DNA from: Symsagittifera roscoffensis
Lineage: Eukaryota > Xenacoelomorpha > Acoela > Convolutidae
Direction of reading: 5' to 3'
DNA: 64,000 nt
NCBI RefSeq assembly: GCF_963678635.1
Contig: NC_087071.1
Span: 45,929,095 to 45,993,094, forward strand
This document shows positions 23,508 through 36,289 of the stretch, in pieces. The notes beneath the pieces were generated by a model. It was not told the DNA's origin. It did not search any database and was given only the letters and a program-made list of their open reading frames with translations. Both the position numbers and the translations under genes were made by a program. Numbering within the stretch: the first letter of the stretch is position 1; each line of letters starts with the position of its first letter.

Positions 23508-25315
23508 TTGTCGGAGTGGAGAACGAGGAAAATTGAACGGGTGCAAATCGTCCACCGGTATAGATTATTGGTTACCGCAAGTAGCTATGATAATTACGAT
23601 TATATATTCCGTGACGACTTACAATGTACCCATTCACTTGATCGACCTATCACTATTCATGCTGCTGTAAATGGCATAGGAGTTGACTTTAATCAGGTGC
23701 GTACGATTTTTATAATGGAAGAAGATACTAAATCGTTTGAGGATCTGCAGGACCAATTTGAAAAAATCCATCTAGGAAAGACATACCGAAACACTCACAA
23801 TATAGTATCACAGCTAATGACACTGAGTAAGTACAAAAAGTACAAAAAAGAATCATTTTTCCAAAAGATGTATTCAAAATTTGTCAAACATTCTCTTCAC
23901 ACTCCTTCACACGGACATTTTATTCACGGGCCTCAATTACACGTTAGAATTTATCACGCTGGCTACCAAAAAAAATATCAAACTTGATTTAAAACAATTT
24001 GTCAGCAAAAAATTAGTTCCTAGCATTTTCTCCCAGATTGTTACCTCAGATGAAAAAAAGAATCAACAAAAAGTCAATGCATGCATTTTATTCTGCGGTA
24101 GTTATTTCGGATCGGAAGATCGAATGAAGGGCTATGCCAGGGAATATCCATCAGTATTGTTCTCAAGCGGCTTTCCAGGCTTTTTCAATAATATAAATTC
24201 AACAGAGTTTACCGAATGCCACATTGTTTGGGATTTCGCTGGCCAGTATATCGAAAAAGTGCCGCAAATTACAATCTCTGCTATTCTATCAGAGCTATTT
24301 AGGTCAAAAACACTTCTAGAAGACGTATCAGTTGCTTATCAAAAAACTAATCTGCCTATTCCAGATGAAACTCGTTTAAATTTAAGCGAGTCTGAAGAAG
24401 ATTTGAACGACGCAATATCAAAGTTGACGCAATATCATGTGTCATTGTGGAACATAACTTATGAAACTTCCATTGAGGAGATTTCTGACGTGATGAATCA
24501 AATAGAACGCAATCTGAATTTGCTACAAGGATACCACCTGGAAAGTAGGTTGCTGCTATCTTATCAATGGATGAGTGAAAAATTCGGCAAATTGAGCGTA
24601 ATACTTTCGGCGCTGAAAGGTATTACTTTCAAAAAACGAGTGGCTAAAAGTTTGGCTCAAGTACAAGTAATGGAGGAAACAACTCCAACAAACTTTTTTT
24701 AGTCCATTAGATAGGTTACAAGAGGTAAATTCGAATATAGGAAAATTGGAAGTTAACCTTGACGAAATATTATCGATGACTTCAACAGCAGACTTGTGTC
24801 CAGAAGAAGCAAAAGCAAGAGCAACGCTTCTCGAAACCCGAACTATGACGATGAAAGTGCATTCAATGCTGGATGCATTAGCGACAGATATGGTTCAGTT
24901 TTTACTCCTTTTACTGCTAAGGACAATTCCAAAACTTCAGTTGACCAACAAATATTTTGTTTCGTTTTTCGAGAAATGTGGAGATAACGGCAGAGAAGAT
25001 CATGGGAATGAACTTGAAAAGTTGAGAACTTTACGTGATGATCTGAAAGAGAATGTCAGGAAGTTACGATACTTGTATCGGCTAGCAGAATATTTCTCTG
25101 AACCTCATAGTAATTCCTTTAAACCTCGTCCTGGCTTCGATTATTTTGCACTTCAGTTTTTGCTTGATGCAATATCGAGGACTCGTGTGCTATGCCGAGT
25201 GCACATGTTCTATGATAGGATCGACGCCACCAAACTTCCAAATGAAAGCTACTTGCGAGGAATCTTTCCAGATGCCAGGATCAAATATGTAAATATAGAC
25301 GAAATTAACTGGTGA
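23508..25315 (+). pseudogene. Broken copy of the 591-aa orphan gene (unit B)
   Basis: Colinear with the unit A gene over its whole length, including DYIFRDDLQ, GKTYRNTHNIV and STEFTECHIVWD near the start and RIKYVNIDEINW at the C-terminus. The ATG used in A is ACG here, and the reading frame is interrupted at about two places, leaving open segments of about 159, 273 and 189 codons. A central stretch (about 24314-24700) is nearly identical to A, while the flanks differ at many residues, which points to gene conversion. It may still be transcribed, but I regard it as non-functional for the full-length protein. Confidence 0.75.
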
Positions 25316-26377
25316 AAAATATCAGTGAAGCGCAGTTCCCTGAATTAACTTGTTTTGTTTAGTTCGAAAGTAGCAAATCGATACCAAATCTAACCTATTT
25401 TCACAGTTTATGAAAATTTTCCTTTTGATTGTTTCTGATAATAAAAAAATGTTGACTTTGTTTTTCAAACTACGACTGGATCCAATATTCAAGTGTTTTT
25501 AAACTACTGTTCTGATATCTCAACATATTATACCTCCCTGTAATGACAATAATCATCTTTATTATGGTTTCTGCGATTCGCAGGAGCTATATGAAAGACT
25601 ATTCAGCCTGTCTTAGAATATTCCATTGCTATTATTTCCCTACATTCCAGACTGAACTCTTCTGATTTCTAGTAATAAATATTCACACCTATTTTGAAAA
25701 GTAATGTACAGTTACTTTCTTTTTGTAGACATTTTGAAAAACGTCGAAAAAAAACTTGAAAAGAACTTTCGATCAAATTTTGAAAACAAATTCGAAAAAA
25801 AGTTTCGGAAAAATTTCGATCATATTCTGATAAATTCCGATGAAAGTTGAATAATCAGTCGAGTTTTTTACACTGCTATCTGTGTTTGAATATTTTGTGC
25901 CAATTGCAGCAATGGTATAATTTTACTATGACTCATAGTTGCTTGTGGATTAATTTATATTATATGATTTGATTTTGATATATTGCTCGTTTCATGAGAA
26001 CTTTCAAAAAGGCTCATGTGATTGTTGAAATTTGATATTATATTTATAAAAGTTCATCGAAGCTGGCGTTTTGATTTATACTTTAATTTTGCTGGAAAAA
26101 TATTTTGACAGAGTTTTCTTTCTTTTCCAACGGATTTTCAAGTTATGCAATTCAGTTTTTTGCTCGAATGTTTTTAACGAAAAACTTCCAATTAATAAGG
26201 TAGTCTTTATGTTCAGCTTAACTCTCGCGGATTTAACACACAGAGCAATACATTTCCAGCATAATTACAGCACTGCGTAGAAAATCCGAACTTAATCTTA
26301 GAACAAACTTGACAACCACCAATGCTTAGACTCAAAAATGATTTCGAATCAAAATCAATTTAGTTTTAGAGTGCTGG
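25316..26377. other. 3' flank of unit B
   Basis: Counterpart of 14395-15454, with the conserved AATAAA at 25440-25445. No gene is seen. Confidence 0.5.
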
Positions 26378-26688
26378 CTAGTTGACAAAAAGTACAGGTA
26401 TATGTGCGCTAGTTGACAAAAAGTACAGGTATATGTACGCCAGTTGACAAAAATTACAGGTATATGTACGCTAGTTGACAAAAAGTACAGGTATATGTAC
26501 GCTAGTTGACAGAAAGTACAGGTATATGTACGCTAGTTGACAAAAAGTACAGGTATATGTACGCTAGTTGACAAAAAGTACAGGTATATGTACGCTAGTT
26601 GACAAAAAGTACAGGTATATGTACGCTAGTTGACAAAAAGTACAGGTAGATGTACGCTGGTTGACAAAAAGTTACAGGTATATCTACG
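26378..26688. repeat. 31-bp minisatellite, 10 units (B/C junction)
   Basis: Ten direct units of the same 31-mer as at 15455, with very few differences between units, ending in CGGAATCCACTGAA. The high identity between units indicates recent expansion or homogenisation. Confidence 0.95.
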
Positions 26689-26699
26689 CGGAATCCACT

Positions 26700-28120
26700 G
26701 AAATTTTGTTGGTTAGGTTGCTGCCACTTACAGAAAAACTGTTTGGATAAAAAAATTGGTATTTGTCAATCTTTGAACGGGTTTTTGATTGGAACTTCTG
26801 AAACTACGTTTATAAGAAACCATATTTTTTCCCGCTAAATGTTTTAGTGTTCTTTCTCTTGAAAGTTTTTTGCTCGTGCTGTTCCGTCTTCCGTTATAAA
26901 AAGAAGTGTAGAACCGTGAAAGCATTCCTTGTATTGATTTTAGACTTTGATCTTCGCGACCACTGTTTAGCGTCCTCAATGAAATCGCAAAATGGTCTAC
27001 TGTCTTGCTCTACGGAAAGTCGTTGAGGCAAAGTTGATAGGGTTTGCGTAGCTTTAACTCGTGGCTCACATTTTTCTTTAAGAAACTATCTCGACTCTTT
27101 GAGTCTACCTGTAGTTTCATATGTACGGTTTTCACCATTCCTAAACCAATTGTTAACATTTTTCAGTTCACGCTGCGAATATCTTTTAGAATATTTCCAG
27201 GTTCATGTACAGATTGCTTAGCAGGAGACTGATGTAAAGATTTCTTTCATGGGACTAGTTCTCTCGATACATCTTTCGTTCCAGTTTAGATTTATTCGTA
27301 AGCCGATCTTTAGAGTTACAATCTGTAGTCTGTGCTTTTTAGTGGGACAAACTACTTGATGGATTTTTGAAAATATGCCTACCCTCTTCAAAGGTGCGTT
27401 TTTTTTAGCTTCAATTCAAGGCATTGGGTGGGGCAATCACGTGGTTTTGCCAGGATAGAGTTGCTCCTCTCAAGACCGAATTGATACCAATCGACTGCGC
27501 CATATTGAATAATTTGCCCCTTGCATACTAAAAAAGAAGTTTAAAAAGAAATAATAAGGTTAAGTATGACTTAAGAAGTGATCTTTTAAACTAGGATCAT
27601 TATCAATGGTTTTGACCGCTCAATAGAAGGAAAGCAATCAAGGTCAAACAGGTACTAAAAAGCAACTTATTGTTAAACTGAGAAATCGTAATAGTTATGG
27701 CTAGAAAAAAATTTCAATGATTTTTGAAAATGAAATCTGCAAAAACTTTGTAGAAAAGCTTGGAAGTAATTAGAAATGCGAGTTCCGAACGGTTTTGCTC
27801 ATTTGTGAATGCTCAGGTTTCAAACAAAATAAAGTTTGACAAAATGATGATCATCGATCATAAAAATATAAGAAATTTGGCTCTACAGAATATAAAATTC
27901 ACGCAATCAAAGTTTGCAAATTAGAACTTTCCGCCAAAATTACCTCTTAATTTCTTATCTCTTAATTTCAACTTAATTTCTAATTTTTTTTTCAATTTAT
28001 TTTTGGTTATTCGATTTGTCTCATTTTGCGATTCCGGCACCTGTCATTTTCTATTTCGAAACATATTTATTTATTTGTTTTCGCCATAAACTCGTTTCCT
28101 AAACTGTAAATTCCTGCTTT
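26700..28120. other. Left part of unit C; no confident gene
   Basis: Counterpart of 4742-6370, with the possible decayed exon at about 27203-27540. A minus-strand open frame at 26728-26979 (SRFYTSFYNGRRNSTSKK) is shared with unit B but not recognised. Confidence 0.3.
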
Positions 28121-28129
28121 TGAACCCTT

Positions 28130-30070
28130 CACGTGTTTATTCTCAGTCTCTCCTTCCAGATGTGAAGTGTATCTGATGTCAGTAGCTTGAAATTGGCGTT
28201 AGCTTGATGACCCTTCATGGCTTTCCCGCGTTTATGCCCTCATTTCCACAATGCCTCAGATATTGTCCTACGAATGAGTCCTTCTTCGGTGTTCGTCAAT
28301 TCTAATGGCTAGATGTCGAACACTTTGGACAATATAGTTGGAGTTACAACCACAATATGAAATCTTGTAAACCACTTTTGATTTTAGTTCAGGCGAAATA
28401 GAAGATTGTTAGGATAGTAGACAGGCTATCAGCTTTCTGGTGTTGAAAACAATTAGTTCCTTGATTAAGTTCCGCATTCTGCTTGCAAATAACAAATTTT
28501 CATTACTTCGGTAATTAAACCTCATCATGGGTTGTGTGTCTGCATAGTCAGTACTCCCTAGATTTAGGGCTGTTATTGACCTTTTTTTAAAATTCTGTTA
28601 AGGGTTCTCGAGGAAGCCTTATTAGTCCTAAATTCTAGGTATTAGTTCTCAACCCATTGTTTCTTTATTTATCATGGCCTAATCAAACTTTTTCCAATTT
28701 GGAATGCTTTAAAAATTCTATTAACTGCGCCACCGACTATGTTTTTTTCTCAGAGTAAAAAGAAGCGCAACTCATGAAATAAGAAAATTTCCCTGCGTTA
28801 GTTGGTTTTTGAAACCATCCTCAGATTACGACTTTAATGCTTCCACATAAACATTAGCGTCAAGAAAAGCTAAATTGCCTTTCTAAATAGCCTTTTCTAA
28901 AAAAACTGCAGTGTTGGTAATTCTAAATTAAACTCTAGATTAGGATGTACCTGATTTGCAGCGTTTGATTTTTCTTCCGGATCTCTTTTCACAGTTCTCA
29001 CGAAGTCAATCATTTATCTCATAACCAATTTTGTTTCCTTTCAAGGTTGCTCTCTTTGTTTCATTTCACAGCATGCGAGCAAAATCAAACAAAATTAGAT
29101 AAAATCCTACATTCAGTCTCTTGATGCTTAAGTTATTTTTGACGGAACCAATTCAGACAGTTTTCGCAATAAACTACCAAATGTAAACCACATATCATTG
29201 CTTTTAAAACGCGCTTGACCTACAGCCAAGTTTAGCAAACTCTTCATTGTTATGCGTGCAATGTCTGGATGTATCTTTTGCTCATAAAGTTTTCTGAGTG
29301 CTATGCCGATAGGCTGTTTGAGTGGAACAGTAGTAGGCAAAATTTTAACATCTAATGAAATAATGTTCTCATCGAAGTCTAATTCGACTTTCTCAAAAAA
29401 TTTTCGCGCTCTTACGTTTTTTTTCTATGTTCGCTCCCTCAATTTTGTCAAACATTGAGCCAATCTCTTCACAGCGTGTACTGCGATATCTTGACGTTTC
29501 TTTAGTTGTGTTATATTTCTAGATATGCAAATTTTTTTTTATTATCTAGAGAAATTATGTTCTCATCGGAGTTCAGTTCAACCTTCCCAATACTCGTTCG
29601 TGGTTCTAGTTTGTTTGTTTCTATGTTCGCTCCCTCAAGTTTTTCAAAATATTTGGCCAATGTTTCTGTTCAAGTTGTTATATGAATTTCTACTCAGACA
29701 TAGAACAGGGTGGGTGCAGTGGGCTTGTGGACTATTGCTAAGCCGTACAAACAAGGGGGTTGACTACCCGTTGACCTCAGTTTGTTGTACAGAAGTTCAG
29801 CTATGTCGTTGCTTTTTTCACACACAACAGTTCTTTTTTAACACCACCGAACCATAAGTGTTAATCATTGCTTTAAGTTGATCTGACTGTAGAATTTCTA
29901 GCAATTTAGCTTCGTATTGGTCTTTTTCCTGATACAAATACCAACACTTTATCAAATCAATCACTTTATAAATAAAAGAGCTTCGTTTTTTAATTAATTC
30001 TAGCTATTACCACCCCCAATCTGATGGAGTCTGTTTCGTTCGCTTTACAAAATTTTATTGTTGGAATCCC
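28130..30070 (-). mobile_element. Penelope-like element fossil PLE-b, copy C
   Basis: Best preserved palm of the three PLE-b copies: KVELDFDENIISLDVK-type sequence, then LKQPIGIALRKLYEQKIHPD (about 29400-29200), followed by NLAVGQARFKSNDMW. It is broken by many interruptions and closely related to the copy in A. Confidence 0.75.
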
Positions 30071-30489
30071 TAAACTGTAAAAGTATAAGGACTCAGCGGC
30101 TCTTAGAGCCTAAAGTTTCAGGAAGTTCTATGCCAAATTAACATCTTCCCCCAGTAGTCTTAGCGGAAATTAACTTGTTTTGAATACAATTTTGATGAAA
30201 GGTGAATTTGAAACGTTTTAACAGTTATGTGTCTTGTCAGAATTTTTGCAATTAGCTAATCCAAATGACTTTAAAACATCAATTATCAATTGTTTTTCAC
30301 CAATTTTTACATCAACTTTAGTTCTAGACCATCATGCTAAAAAACTAGCCAATAAACATTGACCTCTGAAACTAATAATTAGATTGACATACTTTTAACC
30401 GCTAAATTAATTTAAAACGCTTTAAATCATTTGTCTGGAAAGTTCGTATGAGTCATAAGTTCGATTTAGACGTATACATTTTTGATTAA

Positions 30490-32560
30490 AATAACAAAAT
30501 GATTTTTGAAATAAAGTTTTAATGTCAACTTCTTGCTTCTCAACTCATCGCAAGAGATCAAGCTCAATTTCTTTTTCTTCATATTTATTACCTTTAGTGA
30601 AAACATTGTTTATTAACGTTAGTTTCGTTGTTCGACCTATGTACAATTTTCCAACTAACATCTGCGCTTTTTCCCCGCACGCCTGCATTGCTGATGATGC
30701 AGGCCTACCGTTGAGTCTGTTTTCTAATGTTCCCCAATTCCAGCGGTCAAATGTGCAACAGGTTGTCCGACATTGGAGGGGATGCATCCACCACATTACA
30801 GTTTGTAAACTACTCTTGACTTGAGGTCATTAGAAAAAGCATATGAAGCTGAATTTGGCTATGGCAAAACAATTGTAGTTTTCTTGTGGTGAAAACTAAT
30901 TGAACGTTGGTTAAACTCCAAAACCTGTTTGCAAAACACTAGTTTTGGTTACCTCTTAAAAACACAAGAACTGGTGCTCTCACATACTTTGGTAACTGAA
31001 ATGAAGAACTCCTCTCACTCTCAAGGATTATCCCTTACCTCAATGATTTTGGATCAGCCCTTACCTCAATGGGTGTCTACTGCCATGTTTGCGGCCCAAA
31101 ATTCAGGATACTGAAAGGTCATCTAGTTCGCCCTATTATTTCCCCTAGCTTTTTCAAAATACTCCCGCTTAGATGTTTTTCTAAAAATTTTTGGTATGAT
31201 TCCACTGAGTTGGGTTGCAGCTCCTATATTTTAACATAATCCAAGTATCTGTTGGTTTTTGATACCAATTGCAGGTTAACCCCTTGGCCTACAAAAAGTT
31301 CGCGTTCAAATCAAGGAACAGCAAAACCCCTGCGAACTGATTTCCTCTAGAGTGAACTGAAGATTTGGATGAAGAGAAATGGTGGCAACGAGAACCCGAG
31401 TTGGCTCACATTTGACTGTTTTAACAATGTCTTTCACATAACTGAGGAACATTTTTACCTGTTGAATATCCTTCTCATTGTTCTTAGCGGGGCAGCAGCT
31501 TTCATAATACCAAACTATTTCGGTTATTCAAGCGTATACATCGCCATAGGTTTTCCCGAATTTAGGATGGTACCAGTTTCGACATCTCTCTCATGCAACC
31601 TATATCTATATGTTACTTCCCTGATGCAACCTGGGCTCAAACCGTTCTTGACCGTAGGTTATATAACCCTTCCTGCCTCTGTTTCCTGTCTGAAGTAAGC
31701 TAGATTGTTTTCAGCCATAGGCTTGCAAGAAATACAGCGAGGGAAGCGACCATTGCAAGACCATCAATTTGAATATACTATGAATCAGTACACTTGAAAT
31801 AGACCATGCTGACAGCCATATTCAAAAGCTTTTAATTGTCGATTTTGTGAAAAAAAATTTAGCCCAAGCTGGTCAGAACGGGGAGTCTAAACTACAAAAA
31901 ACTGGTATTAGATCGTTGTTTAAACACTTTCTCGGAAATTTCTTTCTATGTACAGATCTTTAAAATTTTTTGAAACTTTTAAACAGTCTAACAAAATTCT
32001 CCAAATTAGCTTTCTCTGTGAAATTTGTCTGAGCCATACAGCAGGCAAAAATATTGTCTAAAAGTTTTCAGACCACGAGTAAGAAAACTCACAAGCCACA
32101 AAGTAGAAACGTTCACACTCACTTCGCTTCTGTCTTCGAAGGGCAGACTTTTCCTCTGCCTTCAGCTTCTGCTGGCGTCTTGCTTTTGTCTTACTACTTG
32201 TCTACGATAGTCTCTACTGGTTGCCTCTGATTTTGCCAGTCTATTTGTGTTCCACTACCAATCGCAGAGACTTCAACTCAAATTATGCACTCAGTGCAGA
32301 TTCAAATTTTCCTTGCTGTTCTGGATTGCTCTGTTTGCTTTTGGAGTAGCTGACTATTGAATTCGGGCGTTCTTTCTCGTATGTATTAGACTATCGCGAA
32401 TATCTGCTTCTTCTTCGATTTCAAATAGACTCTTTCAGCTCTTCAACAGAATATGGGCGAATGTTGCTAGTTCTCAGGCTGTTAATGATTTTGTTCACGA
32501 GGTCGTGCCACACCACCACTTTCTTCTACTTCAATAGACTCTCTTCCGGTAAACGACAAA
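30490..32560 (-). mobile_element. Penelope-like element fossil PLE-a, copy C (internally deleted)
   Basis: Retains the N-terminal basic region, DGLAMGASLA (about 31765-31715), the finger, the YVKDIVKTVK region and the GIY-YIG end. The helical segment before the palm is missing because of the deletion noted for unit C. It is broken many times. Confidence 0.7.
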
Positions 32561-33438
32561 GATTTTTGCGCTGGTTCAGCGAGTTTTGTTGTTGAGAGAT
32601 ATGCTAGAAATTGCTCTAACAATGCTCTCCTACTGGTTTTTCTCACTTCTAATGAGTATGGTGATGCCTTGGAAGAAGGAAATAGCTGCTACAAAACGAA
32701 ACAATTCATTAACTCAAATAAAATTGTCTATATTCTACGTATCGATAAAAAACATTTTGAAACTTTCAGAAAACAATAAAAAAAAAACACTTGAAATTTG
32801 AGATACTGGTTTTTTAATAGGGAAATTGTTGAAATTTGGGCTTTTTGATTTTTGATTTTTTGCAAACTTACAACTAAAACTGAAGTTTTTGATAGAAGAT
32901 AAGTTTGAACAATTTTACGATAAGATTTAAAAACTAAATGACAATAAAACATCAATTTACACATGTCATTTAAACTATTTCACATAAACTTTGGTTCTAA
33001 ACCGTCGTGTTAGAAAAATTGAAAATTTAGTCAATGACAATTGACCTCTAAAATAAACACTTTGCTTAAAATAATTTTAATCTCTGGAATTAAAAAAAAA
33101 AGGTTTTACTGAATTTATCTGGAAGTTTCGCTGAAAGAATTCTGGAATTGTCTTGGAGTCACCATTTCAATTTCGACATGTACATTTTTGACTAAGAAAC
33201 CAAAAAAACTTGGGACTAAACTTTTAAATATTTTGGGGTTAATTTTCAGGCATACAGAATTTAGAATTTTGTAGCAAAACTAATTGATCCGAAGTAAGAC
33301 TGAGGTGGAAAATCTTACCTGCACTTGTCTGGAGATCGGGGAATTCTTATGAGAAAAACTCTATGATAGCGACATTTGTTCAACCCGGGTTATTAGGATC
33401 TGCTTTTGTTCTCGAGTAATGACTTGTCGGAGGGGAGA
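32561..33438. other. Spacer upstream of the ORF counterpart in unit C
   Basis: Counterpart of 11790-12618, AT-rich, no gene seen. Confidence 0.4.
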
Positions 33439-35205
33439 ATGACGAAAACTCAACAGGTGCAAATCGTCCACCGGGATTATTTATTTGGTACCGCAAATAT
33501 CTATGATAATTACGATTATTTATTCCGTGACGACTTACAAATTACCTTACCCTATCAACCTATCACTATTCATGCAGCTGTAAATGGCATAGGAGTTGAC
33601 TTTAATCGGGTGCGTACGATTTTTATTATGGAAGAAGATATTAAATCGTTTGAGGATCTGCAGGACCAATTTGAAATAATCCATCTGGGAAAAACATACC
33701 GAAACACTCACAATATAGTATCACAGCTAATGACACTTAGTAACTACAAAAAAGGATCATTTTACCAAAAGAATTGTTCAAATTTTGTCAAACATTTTCA
33801 CACTCCTTCACACGGGCATTTTATTCACGGGCCTCAATTACTTGTTGAAATTTATCACGCTGGCTACCAAAAAAATATCAAACATGATTTCGAACAATTT
33901 GTAAGCAAAAAATTAGTTCCTCGCATTTTGTCCTAGGTTGTTACCTCAGATGGAAAAAAGAATCAACAAAAAATCAAAGCATGCATTTTATTCGGCGGTT
34001 TTTATTTTTCATCGGAAAATCTAATGAAGGGCTATGCCAAGGAATATCCATCAGTTTTGTTCTCAAGCGGCTATCTAGGCTTTTTCTATAATATACATTC
34101 TACAGAGTTTACCGAATGCCACATTGTTTGGGATACAGATAACAATCTCGATCAATTGCCCCTAGATACAATGTATTTTATTCTATCAGAGCTATTAAAA
34201 ACAAAAACACTTCTAGAAGAAGTATCAGTTGCTTATCAAAAAACTAATCTGACTATTCCAGAAAATTTAAACGACGCAATATCAAAGTTGGAGCAACATC
34301 GGGTGTTATTTCGGCACGTAACTTATGAAACTTCCATTGAGGAGATTTCTGAAGTGATGAATCAAATAGAACGCAATCTGAATTTGCTACAAAGACCCCA
34401 CCTGGAAAGTAGGTTGCTGCTATCTTATCAATTGATGAGTGAAAAATTCGGCAAATTGAGTGTAATAGTTTTGGAGCTGAAAGGTTCTACTTTCAAAAAA
34501 CGAGTGGCTTAAACTTTGGCTCAAGTACGAGTAATAGAGGAAACAACTCCAACAAACTTTTTTAGTCAATTATATAGCTTACAACAGGTAAATTGGAGTA
34601 TAGGAAAATTGGAAGTTAACCTTGACGAAATGTTATCAATGACTTCAACATCAGACTTGTGTCCGGAAGAAGCAGAAGAAAGAGCAACGCTTCTCGAAAC
34701 TCGAACTATGACGATGAAAGTGCATTCAATGCTGGTTGAATTAGTGTCAGATTTGGATCAATTTTTACGCAGCAATCTAAGCATACGTTTAGCATTCTCC
34801 GTCCCAAAGATAATTCAAACACTTCAGTTGACCAACAAACATTTTTTTTCGTTTATCGAGAAATATGAAGATAACGGCAGAGAAGATCATAAGAATGAAA
34901 CTGAAAAGTTGGGAAATACACGTGATCTTCTGAACGAGAATTTACGACTTTTGAATGTTCACTACAAGAGTTTACAACTTTTGAATGTTCTAAGAGAAAA
35001 TTCCTCTGAAATGCGTCCTAGCTTCGATCATGCACTTCAGTTTTTATTTAATGCAATATCATCGAGGACTCGTGCGCTATGCCGAGTACACTTACTGTTC
35101 GATGACAGGATCGACCACACCAAAATTCCAAATGAAAGCTTTTTACGATTAATCTTTTCAGATGCCAGGATCAAATATGTAAAAATAGACGAAATTAACT
35201 GGTGA
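33439..35205 (+). pseudogene. Broken copy of the 591-aa orphan gene (unit C)
   Basis: Begins with the same ATG context as unit A (MTKTQQVQIVHRDYLF) and ends RIKYVKIDEINW. The frame is interrupted at about two places, giving open segments of about 165, 162 and 229 codons. It lacks the LNLSESEE segment present in A and B. The N-terminal part is A-like for the first 60 codons or so and B-like afterwards (RTIFIMEED). The motifs DYLFRDDLQ, GKTYRNTHNIV and STEFTECHIVWD are retained. Confidence 0.75.
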
Positions 35206-36058
35206 AAAATATCAGTGAAGCTCAATTCCCTTGTTAACTTGTTTTGTTTAGTTCGAAAGTAGCAAATCGAAACCAAATCTAACCTATTTTCGTAGTTTAT
35301 GAAAACTTTCCTTCTGATTGTTTCTGATAATAAAAAAATGTTGACTTTGTTTTTCAAAATACGAATGGATCCAATATTTAAGTGTTTGTAAACTACCGTT
35401 CTGATATCTCAATTGAAAAACGTCGACAAAAATTTGAAAAGAAATTTCGATCAAATTTTAAAAACAAATTTGAAAATAAATTTCGGAAAAATTTCGGTCA
35501 TATTTTGATAAATTCCAATCAAAATTGAATAATCAGTCGACTTTTTTACACTGCTATCTGTGTTTGAATATTTTGTGCCAATTGCAGCAATGGTATAAAC
35601 TTACTATGACTCATAGTTGCTTGTGGGTTAATTTATATTATATGATTTGGTTTTGATATTTTGCTCGTTTCATGAGAACTTTCAAAAAGGCTCATGTGAT
35701 TGTTGAAATTTGATATTATATTTATAAAAGTTCATCGAAGCTGGCGTTTTGATTTATACTTTAATTTTGCTGGAAAAATATTTTGACAGAGTTTTCTTTC
35801 TTTTCCAACAGATTTTCAAGTTATGCAATTCAGTTTTTTGCTCGAATGTTTTTAACGAAAAAGTTTCAATTAATAAGGTAGTCTTTTTGTTCAGCTCTGA
35901 ACTCTCCGCGGATTTAACTCACAAAGCAATACAACTCCAGCTTAATTACAGCACTGCGTAGAAAATCCGAACTTAATCTTAGACTAAAATTGACAACCAT
36001 CAGTATTTAGACTCAAAACTGATTTAGAATCAAAATTAATTTAGTTTTAGAGTGCTGG
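35206..36058. other. 3' flank of unit C
   Basis: Counterpart of 14395-15454, shorter, with AATAAA at 35329-35334. B-like in its right half. The last 220 bp (from about 35839) also form the left end of the next tandem duplication. Confidence 0.5.
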
Positions 36059-36075
36059 CTAGTTGACAAAAAGTA
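36059..36075. repeat. Half unit of the 31-bp minisatellite
   Basis: CTAGTTGACAAAAAGTA, the first half of the 31-mer, marks the right edge of the 10.8-kb array. Confidence 0.8.
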
Positions 36076-36289
36076 GTTTCATAATCAAAAATTGAAATAA
36101 AAAAAATTTAGAGAAAAACTGCTCTGCGATACACTCTACGACTCTTATTCCTTGATATATACTTGCTGTAACGTATAGATAACAAATTGTTGCTTGAAAA
36201 CTAGAGTAGTCGAAACTGGGGAGTAAATGTTGTCCCCTTTTCTGTGTAAAATTGTCGTTGATTGTAAAAAACAACACTGCTCCCTAAAA

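Larger units (their letters stand above)
15607..26377. repeat. 10.8-kb tandem unit, copy B
   Basis: Second direct copy, lying between the two minisatellite arrays. It has the same order of parts as A. It is the most divergent of the three in its left half and keeps about 120 bp of PLE-a (around 21380-21540) that A lacks, including an ADIDIF-type segment. The 591-codon ORF counterpart is broken. Confidence 0.9.
26689..36058. repeat. 10.8-kb tandem unit, copy C (about 9.4 kb, deleted)
   Basis: Third direct copy. Compared with A and B it lacks about 0.2 kb near its left end and about 0.7 kb inside PLE-a, where the sequence at about 31840 jumps across a short shared GTCG. Along its length it resembles A in some stretches and B in others. 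It ends with half a minisatellite unit at 36059-36075, where the LTR-element region begins. Confidence 0.9.

Noticed and set aside
15455-26688. CRISPR-like regular repeats of 31 bp
   Set aside because: The units are directly adjacent with no spacers, and the setting is eukaryotic. They are minisatellites.
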